Below are positions 7,704 through 22,895 of a stretch of 64,000 nucleotides of DNA, in pieces. Source of the stretch: Mycolicibacter kumamotonensis (GTDB taxonomy: Bacteria > Actinomycetota > Actinomycetes > Mycobacteriales > Mycobacteriaceae); contig NZ_MVHU01000008.1 of the NCBI RefSeq assembly GCF_002086285.1, positions 62,001 to 126,000 of the forward strand, written 5' to 3'. Numbering within the stretch: the stretch's first letter is position 1; every line of letters starts with the position of its first letter. Made by a program: the position numbers and the translations under genes. Under the pieces are notes generated by a model. That model made no database searches. It saw nothing but the letters and a program-made list of their open reading frames with translations, and was not told where the DNA came from.

Positions 7704-9175
7704 GCGAGTTCCCAGGTGTGCACCGGCTCATTGGTGTGCATGTGCGCGCAGTAGCGCCGCAGCATCTCCGCCAGGGCTTCCGGACGGCTCATCCCCTGCG
7801 CCTGCAACGCTCCGACCGTCGCCACCTGCCAGGAGGCCCCGTTGCGGCCCGAGGCGACCCGGCCCTCGATGATGCCGAGGTACCGGTCGGACACCTCGGG
7901 CGCCACACCCCAGTCGTCGAGACCCTGCCGGGACATCGGAAGCAGTTCGCGCCGGGTGAGCTCCGGCACGCTGACCTCGCCCAGCCCCGGCCAGTGCAGC
8001 CGGGCATCGATGCCGTGGCGCGCGGCCGCGCGAAAGTTGTCGTGGGCGGCGGCAAAACTCATCTGGGTCCACAACGGCCGTCGCTCACGGGCCATCCGGC
8101 GCAGCAGGCCGTAGTAGAAGACCGCGTTGGCCAGCATGTCGGCGACCGTCGGGCCCGACGGCAGCACCCGGTTCTCCACCCGCAGGTGGGGCCGTCCGTC
8201 GACGACGTCGTATACCGGCCGGTTCCACCGGTACACCGTCCCGTTGTGCAGGCGCAGTTCGGCCAGCTGCGGTGTGCGGCCCTGCGCCAGTACGGCGAGC
8301 GGATCCTCGTCGGAGATCTCCGGCAGCAGCGACGGGAAATAGCGCACGTTCTCCTCGAACAGGTCGAAGATCGAGGTGATCCACCGTTCGCCGAACCACA
8401 CGCGCGGTCGTACGCCCTGGTTTTTCAGCTCGTCGGGGCGGGTGTCGGTGGATTGGGCGAACAGCTCGACCCGGGTCTCGGCCCACAGCCGGTGACCGAA
8501 GAGGTAGGGCGAATTGGCGCCCAGCGCCAGTTGCGGGCCGGCCAGCACCTGGGCCGCGTTCCAGTGGTCGGCGAACTGCACCGGCGACACCTGGAGGTGT
8601 AACTGCATGCTGGTGCACGCCGATTCCGGCGCGATCGTCGCCGCGTGCAGGGTCAGCGGCTCGGGGCCGTCGATGTCGATGGCGAGGTCTTCGCCGCGCG
8701 CCGCGAAGATGGAGTCGTTGAGCGCCGCGTACCGGGCCGAATCGCTCATCCAGTCACCGGTCAGGTGCTCGGGCATCAGCGTCGGCAGGATGCCGATCAT
8801 CACGATGCGCGCTCCGTCGGCGTGGGCCTTGGCCTCGGCGGCATTGAGGCTGGCGCGCACCTCGGCTTCGAGCTCCAGGCCCAGCCGCCCCGGCAGCGGT
8901 CGCGGCGGGACGTTGAATTCGATGTTGTAGGCGCCCAGTTCGCGCTGGTAGGCCGGATCGTCGATCGCGGCGAGCACGTCGGCGTTGGCCATCACCGGCC
9001 GGTAGTCACCGCCGACCAGATTGGCCTCGATCTCCATACCGGTCAGCGGCTGGTCGCAGTCGAAGCTGGACTGCGCCAGCATCGTCTCGAAAACGTCCAG
9101 GCACTGCTGGATCTTGCGCCGGTAGAGCTGGCGCTGGGTGCGACTGTAATCGGTGCGATTGACCTCGTCCCCCAT
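7691..9175 (-). CDS. GCS2-family carboxylate-amine ligase (glutamate-cysteine ligase-like)
   Basis: A 494-residue protein of the glutamate-cysteine ligase type 2 family. Visible family segments: MEIEANLVGGDYRPV (about 48-62), LGAYNIEFNVPPRPL, CTSMQLHLQVSP (about 190-201), LALGANSPYLFG and ELRLHNGTVYRWNRPVYD. Such enzymes join glutamate to an amine with ATP; the acceptor here is unknown. In mycobacteria the known gamma-glutamylcysteine ligase of ergothioneine synthesis lies elsewhere, so this may be a paralogue with another substrate. Start chosen at ATG 9173-9175. Its last codons are reiterated in the downstream VNTR. M. tuberculosis does not have this gene at this site, to my knowledge. Confidence 0.8.
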   Translation of the reverse strand: MGDEVNRTDYSRTQRQLYRRKIQQCLDVFETMLAQSSFDCDQPLTGMEIEANLVGGDYRPVMANADVLAAIDDPAYQRELGAYNIEFNVPPRPLPGRLGLELEAEVRASLNAAEAKAHADGARIVMIGILPTLMPEHLTGDWMSDSARYAALNDSIFAARGEDLAIDIDGPEPLTLHAATIAPESACTSMQLHLQVSPVQFADHWNAAQVLAGPQLALGANSPYLFGHRLWAETRVELFAQSTDTRPDELKNQGVRPRVWFGERWITSIFDLFEENVRYFPSLLPEISDEDPLAVLAQGRTPQLAELRLHNGTVYRWNRPVYDVVDGRPHLRVENRVLPSGPTVADMLANAVFYYGLLRRMARERRPLWTQMSFAAAHDNFRAAARHGIDARLHWPGLGEVSVPELTRRELLPMSRQGLDDWGVAPEVSDRYLGIIEGRVASGRNGASWQVATVGALQAQGMSRPEALAEMLRRYCAHMHTNEPVHTWELAELA

Positions 9176-9245
9176 GTAGACGATGCAACCTGCTGGGTCC
9201 GGGCGCCGCAACCCGAGAGGCGACGCGACAGCGGTAGAAACGAGA

Positions 9246-9271
9246 AAAGCCCCGGGCGCACCCGGGGCTTT
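9246..9271 (-). terminator. rpoC terminator
   Basis: AAAGCCCCGGG and CCCGGGGCTTT form a perfect 11-bp stem around a 4-base loop, followed on the reverse strand by TTTTC. It begins 13 bases past the rpoC stop and closes the rpoB-rpoC operon. Confidence 0.85.
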
Positions 9272-9284
9272 CCTCGTCGTCGAA

Positions 9285-13259
<3,975 letters not shown>

Positions 13260-13273
13260 TTAGTAGCTGGTAA

Positions 13274-16810
<3,537 letters not shown>

Positions 16811-17137
16811 GATGCATCCTTCCAGCACCTAATGCGGCCAGCGGGTCCCGGCTGACACCAGACCCCGTTCGCTGCGAATATCGACCGTTGGTTCGGCTGG
16901 CGGACGCTCTAGTCCGGTCTCACGCACAGCCGAACCACGACGTCACAAGCCTTGAACGAGCCGACGAACGCGACTCAGGCTGGTACTGCGGGGTCGGGTG
17001 CGGGTAAGGGTGGGCAGGAGGAAGCCAGCGCAACGTCCAACAATAGCGCAGGCTCACGCAATCCTCAACTGCAGCATCCCGGGGCCCTATCGGTGCTGGC
17101 TGGCCTCCGCCGAGCCCCCGCACAAATACTGGTGACC

Positions 17138-17166
17138 AGATTGGACCGTTTACGTCCGTCCGTCAA
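17138..17166 (-). promoter_or_regulatory. rpoB promoter (TTGACG-N17-CAATCT)
   Basis: Reverse-strand TTGACG (17161-17166), 17-base spacer, CAATCT (17138-17143). Transcription would begin near 17130, giving a leader of about 320 bases before rpoB. Within that leader (16811-17130) I see no gene; a long leader and a second promoter are known for rpoB in other mycobacteria, but I could not pick the second with confidence. Confidence 0.55.
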
Positions 17167-17198
17167 GAGCTGACACGGTGCGGGGCGGCAGTCAGGAG

Positions 17199-18251
17199 TC
17201 AGCCCGGCGGGGTCTGGAGCGACGCGGTGGGAGCTTCGTCGGCTTCGGGGAACTCGTGCACCGCGTACTTGTGGGTGCCTTCGAGTTCGTCGCGGATGGC
17301 GGCCTGGGCGTTGGGCGGCAGGGTGTGCAGGATCTCGCGCACCCGCGCCTTACGCCGCGCCACCGCCTTGCGCTCGGGCATACCGGGAGTCGCGCTGAGC
17401 TGCGGCGGAACCCCGAAGACCTCCTCGACACCGCCATCGCTTTGGCCGGCCGCCATCATGGCCTCCTCAGCCGCGGCGGTCGCCTGGTCCTTCTCCTCGG
17501 ACATACCGATTGGGCCGATACGCCGGCCGTTGAGGAACTGCCGCACCACCGGCTCCTCGGACGTCAGCAGCACCTCACGCGGACCGAACATCACCAGCTG
17601 CTTACGGAACAACATGCCCATGTTGTCCGGCACGGTGCGGGCGATGTTGATGTTGTGCGTGACGATCAAGATGGTGGCGTCGATCTGGGCGTTGATGTCG
17701 ATCAACAGCTGGCTCAGATACGCCGTACGAACCGGGTCCAGACCCGAGTCGGGCTCGTCGCACAAGATGATCTGCGGGTCGAGCACCAGCGCACGGGCCA
17801 GCCCGGCACGCTTGCGCATACCACCGGATATCTCACCCGGGAACTTATAGCCGTCGTTGGGCATACCCACCAGTTCGAGCTTCTCCATGACGATGTCACG
17901 GATCTCTTTCTCACTCTTCTTGGTGTGCTCACGCAGCGGGAAGGCGGTGTTGTCGTAGATGTTCATCGACCCGAACAGGGCACCGTCCTGAAACAGCACC
18001 CCGAACAGCGTGCGGATCTCGTAGAGCTCCTTGGCCGAACACTGCAGGATGTCGGTGCCGTCGATGACGATCGAGCCGCGCTCCGGACGCAACAGGCCGA
18101 TCAGCGACTTCAAGAACACCGACTTGCCGGTACCCGACGGGCCCAGCAGGACGCTGACCTCCCCCTCGGGAATCGTCATCGTGACGTCTTCCCAAATCCG
18201 GGCAGAACCGAAGGACTTCGTCAGCCCCTGTACATCGATGGCGACACCCAT
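17199..18251 (-). CDS. mkl: ABC transporter ATP-binding protein Mkl (MceG, Mce lipid importers)
   Basis: A 350-residue ABC ATPase. Walker A GPSGTGKS (about 37-44), Q-loop VLFQDGALFGS, signature ISGGMRKRAGLARAL, Walker B ILCDEPDSGLDPV, H-loop VTHNINIAR. The C-terminal extension (about 255-350) is typical of Mkl/MceG, known in mycobacteria to power Mce lipid and sterol importers encoded elsewhere. I chose the ATG at 18249-18251 because GGAAGGACC lies upstream at a good distance; a GTG at 18320 would lengthen it by 23 residues, but that codon overlaps a -10-like TACAGT. It stands alone upstream of rpoB in the same orientation. Confidence 0.93.
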   Translation of the reverse strand: MGVAIDVQGLTKSFGSARIWEDVTMTIPEGEVSVLLGPSGTGKSVFLKSLIGLLRPERGSIVIDGTDILQCSAKELYEIRTLFGVLFQDGALFGSMNIYDNTAFPLREHTKKSEKEIRDIVMEKLELVGMPNDGYKFPGEISGGMRKRAGLARALVLDPQIILCDEPDSGLDPVRTAYLSQLLIDINAQIDATILIVTHNINIARTVPDNMGMLFRKQLVMFGPREVLLTSEEPVVRQFLNGRRIGPIGMSEEKDQATAAAEEAMMAAGQSDGGVEEVFGVPPQLSATPGMPERKAVARRKARVREILHTLPPNAQAAIRDELEGTHKYAVHEFPEADEAPTASLQTPPG

Positions 18252-18347
18252 TAGTGAGGTCCTTCCGCAACTCTTGGTCGTGCCACTCTCCCCTTTGTGG
18301 CTTGGGCCACTGTAGCGCACCGGTGCGACCCGTAACGCGTGTCCGCC

Positions 18348-19883
18348 TCACTCAGCCGGTGTCCAGTTTCCGTGGAAGCCCATCGGCACCCGTTGCGGCA
18401 GGTGGACGGTGGCCACGGTCTCACAGGTCGCGGCGTCGAGGATCAGCAGTTGGCCCTCGTCCGCGCCGCGATGGTGACCCATGCCGATCAGGATTCCGTC
18501 GTCTTCGTCGGTGCCGCCGGGACGCGGAACGAAGGACATCTCACCCAGCACCAGTTGCGGGTCGAGGCCGGCCGTCGTACTCGTCCCGGTGGCGTAGTCG
18601 TGCTTGTACAGCGCCGTCGACATCTCCGCCCGGGTGCCGCCGATGAAGCCACCGTTGATCCCGACGGTGTAGCCGAAGCGGTGTTTGCCGCCCAGCAGGG
18701 TCTCGTTGATCCGGGGGAACTCCTGCGGCCGGTCGTCGCGGGCCTCGGTGCTCACCGCGCCGGTGTCCAGGTTGATCGTCCAGCGGTCCAGCCTGGGCGG
18801 GGCGTCGCCCGGCCCGCGCCGGTCGGCGTCGAAGACCTTCGCGTAGCGCACCACGTCGAGTACCAGCATTTCCTGTCCGGCCGGCGTGACCTCGGAGTAG
18901 GCGTTGACCGGGTGGAAGACGTAGCACGGTTCGACGTCGAACCACCGCACCTGCGCTTCCCCCGCCCGGACCCATCCCTGGGCTTCGCCCTCGCGCGGCA
19001 TCACTCCGATGCGCGCTGGATAGTCCGCATTCCACGAGTACGGCAGCCCGCCCGGCGGCCGGCTGTCGCGATTGACCATCGCGGTGATCGGGCTGGGCAT
19101 CCGAACCCTGCCGACCAGGCTGCTCAACACCATCCGCGCGGGCGCCTTGAGCCAGCGGGGCATGCTCACCGGCAACACCTGCGCCGAGTCGAAGGTGACC
19201 GGTAGGTCATAGACCACGACGTACTTCTCGGTCAGGGAGAAGTCGTGCATCATCGGCGAGCCGGTGACTTCGATGTCGACGGTGCGGCGGGCTCGGCCGG
19301 CGTTGTCGATCACCGAGTACTGCACGGTGTTGCCCCTGGCGAAGGAGTACGACACGGCGTGCAGCTCGCCGGTGACCGGGTCGCGGTGCGGGTGTGCGGT
19401 GTAGCCGCCCGTCAGGGTGCCGTCGAAGTCGCAGGTTCCCACCGTGTCGAGGTCTTCGGTGAGTTCGTAGTTGGCCACGCCGCCTTCCACCAGCGCCAGC
19501 GTCTTGCCGGCGTGGCCGAGCACGTTGGTGTTGGGTCCGACGGACTGCATCCCGGCCCGGACGTCGATTCGGGCCGGTAGCGGTTCGCCCAGCGCGGCGC
19601 AGACCGCCGGGGTGCGCACCCAGCGGTTGCGGTACCAGCGGGCGCGGCCGTCGGACAGCGCGACGCCGTGCACCATCGGGTCGCCGGTGAACCAGTGGTA
19701 GGTGGCCGGGTCGACCTCGGCGACCGGATTGGGCCCGTTGCGCAGGTAGCGGCCGTCGAGGTAGTCCGGGATCTGCCCGGTCACCCGCAGGTCGGTGGCC
19801 GTCACCTCGGTGGGCACGGGCCCCATGACGTCTTCCAGGTATGGGTTCGCCGCCGGCGTGGTCCGGCTCGTGGTGATGGCCAT
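18348..19883 (-). CDS. Carotenoid cleavage oxygenase
   Basis: A 511-residue carotenoid oxygenase (seven-bladed propeller, Fe(II)). The four iron-binding His are visible in YTAHPHRDP, SPMMHDFSLTEKY, CYVFHPVNAY and the C-terminal GFHGNW. The N-terminal DGRYLRNGPNPVAEV is characteristic. It cleaves carotenoids or related polyenes oxidatively; the M. tuberculosis orthologue (Rv0654) does this in vitro. Divergent from the TetR gene at 19944 across a 60-base gap that holds repeated ATAAC/GTTAT half-sites. Confidence 0.92.
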   Translation of the reverse strand: MAITTSRTTPAANPYLEDVMGPVPTEVTATDLRVTGQIPDYLDGRYLRNGPNPVAEVDPATYHWFTGDPMVHGVALSDGRARWYRNRWVRTPAVCAALGEPLPARIDVRAGMQSVGPNTNVLGHAGKTLALVEGGVANYELTEDLDTVGTCDFDGTLTGGYTAHPHRDPVTGELHAVSYSFARGNTVQYSVIDNAGRARRTVDIEVTGSPMMHDFSLTEKYVVVYDLPVTFDSAQVLPVSMPRWLKAPARMVLSSLVGRVRMPSPITAMVNRDSRPPGGLPYSWNADYPARIGVMPREGEAQGWVRAGEAQVRWFDVEPCYVFHPVNAYSEVTPAGQEMLVLDVVRYAKVFDADRRGPGDAPPRLDRWTINLDTGAVSTEARDDRPQEFPRINETLLGGKHRFGYTVGINGGFIGGTRAEMSTALYKHDYATGTSTTAGLDPQLVLGEMSFVPRPGGTDEDDGILIGMGHHRGADEGQLLILDAATCETVATVHLPQRVPMGFHGNWTPAE

Positions 19884-19893
19884 CAGATCTCCT

Positions 19894-19917
19894 ATAACAA
19901 CGTTATTTCAATGTTAT
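19894..19917. promoter_or_regulatory. Candidate TetR operator between carotenoid oxygenase and its regulator
   Basis: ATAAC-AAC-GTTAT (19894-19906) is a palindrome with 5-base arms, and another GTTAT follows at 19913-19917, 11 bases after the previous one. The site sits between two divergent starts (19883 and 19944), the usual place for a TetR operator controlling both genes. The half-sites are seen; their use is inferred. Confidence 0.5.
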
Positions 19918-19943
19918 GGCTACCGTACGCCGGTTGTGAAACG

Positions 19944-20648
19944 ATGGCAACCGTGACGTCGCAGCCGGAACGCACCGTCCGTGATGAGTTGCTGCACGCG
20001 GCCGTCGGGCTGCTCGACGCGCACGGACCCGACGCGCTGCAGGCCCGCAAGGTGGCCGCCGCGGCCGGAACCTCGACGATGGCGGTCTACACCCATTTCG
20101 GCGGCATGCCTCAGCTGATCGCGGCCGTCACCGAGGAGGGCCTGCGCCAGTTCGATGCGGCGCTGACGGTCCCGCTCACCGATGATCCGGTGGCCGACCT
20201 GCTGGCCACCGGGATGGCCTATCGCGACTTCGCCATCGCGCGGCCCCACCTGTACCGGCTGATGTTCGGCAGCACCAGTGCGGGCGGCATCAACGCGCCG
20301 GCCCTCAACATGCTCACGCTGAGCCTGGCGCAGATCGGCGACCACATCCCCAGCTTCGCCCACGTGGTCCGCGGCGTACACCGATCGATGCAGGCGGGCC
20401 GGATCAGGGCGGCACCGAACGGCTCGGCCGCGTCGGACGCCCAGGTAGTGGCGACCGCGGCGCAGTTCTGGACGGTGATGCACGGCTTCGTGATGTTGGA
20501 GCTGGCCGGTTTCTTCGGCGACTCCCACGACCCGGCGATGGCGGTGGGGCCGGTGCTGGGCCCGATGACGACCGGCCTGTTGGTGGCCCTCGGCGACAGC
20601 CCCGAGCGGGTGGCGCAGTCGCTGGCCGCGGTCAGCGACCGGACCTGA
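19944..20648 (+). CDS. TetR-family regulator (Rv0653c-like)
   Basis: A 234-residue TetR regulator. The helix-turn-helix spans about residues 10-57 (TVRDELLHAAVGLLDAHG, MAVYTHFGGMPQLIAAV). The C-terminal part shows FWTVMHGFVMLELAGFFG, a motif shared with the TetR protein near rpsL. The ATG at 19944 is chosen as it places the HTH near the N terminus; longer in-frame extensions would run through the operator and into the divergent gene. It likely represses the carotenoid oxygenase and itself through the ATAAC/GTTAT sites. Ends at a bidirectional hairpin shared with rplL. Confidence 0.87.
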   Translation: MATVTSQPERTVRDELLHAAVGLLDAHGPDALQARKVAAAAGTSTMAVYTHFGGMPQLIAAVTEEGLRQFDAALTVPLTDDPVADLLATGMAYRDFAIARPHLYRLMFGSTSAGGINAPALNMLTLSLAQIGDHIPSFAHVVRGVHRSMQAGRIRAAPNGSAASDAQVVATAAQFWTVMHGFVMLELAGFFGDSHDPAMAVGPVLGPMTTGLLVALGDSPERVAQSLAAVSDRT

Positions 20649-20654
20649 ATAGCG

Positions 20655-20690
20655 CAAACCCCCGGGAGCCGGGCGGCTTCCGGGGGTTTG
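20655..20690. terminator. Bidirectional hairpin between TetR gene and rplL
   Basis: A 16-bp stem (CAAACCCCCGG... paired with ...CCGGGGGTTTG, one G-T pair) with a 4-base loop lies between two convergent genes. U-tracts are short on both sides, so it is a terminator by position and stem strength rather than by a long T run. Confidence 0.7.
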
Positions 20691-20700
20691 GGCGTAGGAA

Positions 20701-21093
20701 CTACTTGACGGTGACGGTGGCGCCGGCAGCCTCGAGCTTGGCCTTGGCCTCCTCGGCGGCCTCCTTGGCGACCTTCTCCAGCAGCGGCTTGGGCGCGCTG
20801 TCGACCAGGTCCTTGGCCTCCTTGAGGCCCAGGCCGGACACGACCTCGCGGACCACCTTGATCACGCCGATCTTCTTGTCGCCGGCCGACTCCAGGATGA
20901 CGTCGAACTCGGACTGCTCCTCGCCGGCCTCAGCGGCGGCCGGGGCACCGCCCGGGGCGGCGGCGGCAACGGCGACCGGAGCCGCAGCGGTGACGTCGAA
21001 GGTCTCCTCGAACTTCTTCACGAAGTCCGACAGCTCCAGCAGGGTCATCTCCTTGAAGACGTCCAGCAGCTCGTCGGTGGAAATTTTGGCCAT
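20701..21093 (-). CDS. rplL: 50S ribosomal protein L7/L12
   Basis: The 130-residue L7/L12 stalk protein. The N-terminal dimerisation domain ([20 protein letters not shown]), the Ala/Gly/Pro hinge (about 35-58) and the C-terminal factor-binding domain ([36 protein letters not shown]) are all intact. It recruits translational GTPases. It follows rplJ by 53 bases and ends 11 bases before a terminator hairpin. Confidence 0.98.
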   Translation of the reverse strand: MAKISTDELLDVFKEMTLLELSDFVKKFEETFDVTAAAPVAVAAAAPGGAPAAAEAGEEQSEFDVILESAGDKKIGVIKVVREVVSGLGLKEAKDLVDSAPKPLLEKVAKEAAEEAKAKLEAAGATVTVK

Positions 21094-21146
21094 GATTTCG
21101 GTCCTTTCTGATTCCGGTTAGGAAGTTGGGGTTTGGGGTTGACGGG

Positions 21147-21812
21147 TTATTCGGCAGCGTCGGCCGGGGCCTCGGCGGTCTCCGCCGGAGCCTCGGTCTC
21201 CGCCGGAGCCTCGGTCTCCGCCGGAGCCTCGGTCTCCGCCGGAGCCTCGGTCTCCGCGGGAGCCTCGGCAGCCGGGGCCTCGGCGGCCGGGGCGGCCTCG
21301 GCGGGCTTCTTCTCCTGCAGCGCCGCGGCCAGGCGGGCCATCTGCGACGCCGGGGCGGCGAACAGGCCGGCCGCCTTGGACAGGTTGGCCTTCATGGCAC
21401 CGGCCATCTTGGCCAGCAGCACCTCGCGCGACTCCAGGTCGGCGATGCGCTCCACCTCTGCGACGGTCAGCGCGTGACCGTCCATGTAGCCGCCCTTGAT
21501 GACCAGCGCCTTGTGGTCCTTGGCGAACTTCTTGATGGCCTTGGCGGCGTCGACCGGCTCACCCTGGACGAACGCGATCGCCGTCGGGCCGGTGAACAGG
21601 TCGTCGAGGCCCTCGAGCCCGGCCTCGGCCGCGGCCCGCTTGACCAGCGTGTTCTTCGCCACCGTGTAGGTGGCCGAGCCGGCCAGCGAACGCCGCAACT
21701 CCGCCAGGTTCGCCACCGTCAGACCGCGATACTCGGTGATCACGGTGGCGGTCGCGTCGTTGAACTGCTCGACGATGTCCGCGACGGCGGTGGCCTTGTC
21801 AGCCCGCGCCAT
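21147..21812 (-). CDS. rplJ: 50S ribosomal protein L10 with repeat-expanded C-terminal tail
   Basis: L10, base of the L7/L12 stalk, 221 residues from [17 protein letters not shown]. The start at 21810-21812 has an AGGAGG ribosome site. The core ends near AALQEKK; after it comes a low-complexity tail of about 45 residues built from Pro-Ala-Glu-Thr-Glu-Ala repeats. M. tuberculosis L10 has about 178 residues and lacks this. The tail is encoded by 18-bp repeats (separate entry). The L12-binding helix is before the tail, so basic function should be kept. Confidence 0.95.
   Translation of the reverse strand: MARADKATAVADIVEQFNDATATVITEYRGLTVANLAELRRSLAGSATYTVAKNTLVKRAAAEAGLEGLDDLFTGPTAIAFVQGEPVDAAKAIKKFAKDHKALVIKGGYMDGHALTVAEVERIADLESREVLLAKMAGAMKANLSKAAGLFAAPASQMARLAAALQEKKPAEAAPAAEAPAAEAPAETEAPAETEAPAETEAPAETEAPAETAEAPADAAE
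21181..21252. repeat. 18-bp tandem repeats (four perfect copies) in the 3' end of rplJ
   Basis: TCCGCCGGAGCCTCGGTC is repeated four times without change at 21181, 21199, 21217 and 21235, followed by a degenerate copy. It encodes the ETEAPA-type repeat of the L10 tail. Perfect identity at the nucleotide level, including third positions, points to recent slippage rather than protein-level selection alone. Confidence 0.9.
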
Positions 21813-21868
21813 GCATACCTCCTCGGTGTCGCTGTAGGTGTCTCGGTGACCCACCCGGGAAATGACGA

Positions 21869-22043
21869 ACGCCCCGACGCAGGAAGCGGTCGGGGCGTCA
21901 CACATGCGGTGCCGGCTGGGCCGGTGCCTCGTCCTCCTGCGTGGGCCGCCGGGATGTTCCCGGACCTTCAACCGATTGCTCGGTGACCGACGGTCTTCGG
22001 TGGATCGGGACACACCATAGCGTGACTGGTGGCGATCAGCCAA
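21869..22043 (-). promoter_or_regulatory. rplJ promoter and leader (possible L10-binding leader)
   Basis: Reverse-strand TTGGCT (22038-22043), 18 bases, TATGGT (22014-22019) form a good promoter with a start near 22007, giving a leader of about 195 bases. In it, ACGCCCCGAC (21869-21878) and GTCGGGGCGT (21889-21898) form a 10-bp stem with a 10-base loop. L10-L12 operons in many bacteria are autoregulated through such leaders; I cannot confirm the L10-binding fold by eye. Confidence 0.5.
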
Positions 22044-22058
22044 AACGACGGCCGCCGC

Positions 22059-22487
22059 TCAGGCGTTCAGTGCGCCGATCGCCAGCAAGACGAACATCGC
22101 GGCCAGCATGGCCACCCGCAACCCGTGCAGCCGGTCCCAGCGCACCACGAGCGGGCGGGAGACCTCACCGGCTCCGATGCGGTTGTTGATCGGCACCATC
22201 AGGGTCACCGTCATCAGCACGACGACGGCCATCAGGCCCAGGCCGGTACCGATCAGCCAGCGCTGCGAGCCGGCGACAACGACGACGGCCCCCAGCAGCG
22301 CAGCCGAGGCCAGGTACCAGAACGGCATCACCCGCCCGAGCAGCCGGGCGGCGTCACCGCGGGCGGCCCGGAACGCGTCGCCGTCTAGGCGCCCGAGAAT
22401 CGGGTGCAGGAACGCCGCCACGGCGAACTCCGCGCCCACCAGGGTCCCGGCCATCGATATCGCAAGAATCCAGACAATCTCCGTCAT
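22059..22487 (-). CDS. DUF1772-type small membrane protein
   Basis: A 142-residue protein with four predicted membrane segments: about 5-25 (WILAISMAGTLVGAEFAVAA), 50-75 (MPFWYLASAALLGAVVVVAG), 80-100 and 120-140. The motif VPINNRIG before the last helix is characteristic of the DUF1772/anthrone-oxygenase-like family. Divergent from the HxlR regulator at 22558, which probably controls it; such pairs are common. Enzymatic activity, if any, is unknown. Start ATG at 22485-22487. Confidence 0.78.
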   Translation of the reverse strand: MTEIVWILAISMAGTLVGAEFAVAAFLHPILGRLDGDAFRAARGDAARLLGRVMPFWYLASAALLGAVVVVAGSQRWLIGTGLGLMAVVVLMTVTLMVPINNRIGAGEVSRPLVVRWDRLHGLRVAMLAAMFVLLAIGALNA

Positions 22488-22503
22488 GGCGTCGACCCTG
22501 ACA

Positions 22504-22536
22504 GGTATGCTGACAAAAAACAAGGTACTGACAATT
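22504..22536. promoter_or_regulatory. Direct-repeat operator candidate between DUF1772 gene and hxlR-type gene
   Basis: GGTATGCTGACAA (22504-22516) and GGTACTGACAA (22524-22534) repeat the same core with one length change, in the 70-base gap between two divergent genes. HxlR proteins bind short repeats of this sort containing GTAC/GTATC cores. The repeat is visible; binding is inference. Confidence 0.45.
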
Positions 22537-22557
22537 TTGGCAGTGGTAGAGGGTCTG

Positions 22558-22893
22558 GTGGCGGTATCGAAGAAGGAAGTCGGCGACTGCCCGATCGACG
22601 CCGCGCTGTCGGTGATCGACGGCCGCTGGAAGGGCACCATCCTGTGGCGGCTCACCGATGGTCCGATGCGCACCGCCGAGTTGCGGCGCAGCATCCCGGG
22701 GATCACCGAGCGGATGCTGATCCGCCATCTGCACGAGCTGGTCGCCGACGGCATCATCGACCGCCACGATGCGGGCACCGTGCCGCCGTGCGTGCACTAT
22801 TCGATCTCCGACTACGGGAGGACGCTGGCGCCGGTGCTCGAGGCGCTGTGCGAGTGGGGCCGCGGGCACATGACCCGCGGGGCGGCCGGCTGA
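22558..22893 (+). CDS. HxlR-family winged-helix regulator
   Basis: A 111-residue HxlR regulator. It carries the family Cys near the N terminus (GDCPIDAALSVIDGRWKG), the recognition helix region (RTAELRRSIPGITERMLIRHLHELVADG) and the wing (PPCVHYSISDYGR). I chose the GTG at 22558 because GAGGG precedes it at a suitable distance and the upstream ATG at 22507 falls inside the direct-repeat operator. HxlR proteins often sense electrophiles or redox changes through the conserved Cys. Probable regulator of the divergent membrane protein and itself. Confidence 0.83.
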   Translation: MAVSKKEVGDCPIDAALSVIDGRWKGTILWRLTDGPMRTAELRRSIPGITERMLIRHLHELVADGIIDRHDAGTVPPCVHYSISDYGRTLAPVLEALCEWGRGHMTRGAAG

Positions 22894-22895
22894 GA

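Noticed and set aside
7513..7731. 72-codon reverse frame spanning the 89-bp repeats
   Set aside because: Composed of repeat DNA; the period is not divisible by three, so the frame changes from unit to unit. No ribosome site.
16952..17173. 73-codon forward frame in the rpoB leader
   Set aside because: Low-complexity Ala/Gly/Ser/Asn product that runs antisense through the rpoB promoter, with no good start. Treated as leader DNA.
20655..20690. Hairpin after rplL considered as a riboswitch or attenuator
   Set aside because: It lies between two convergent gene ends; a shared terminator explains it.
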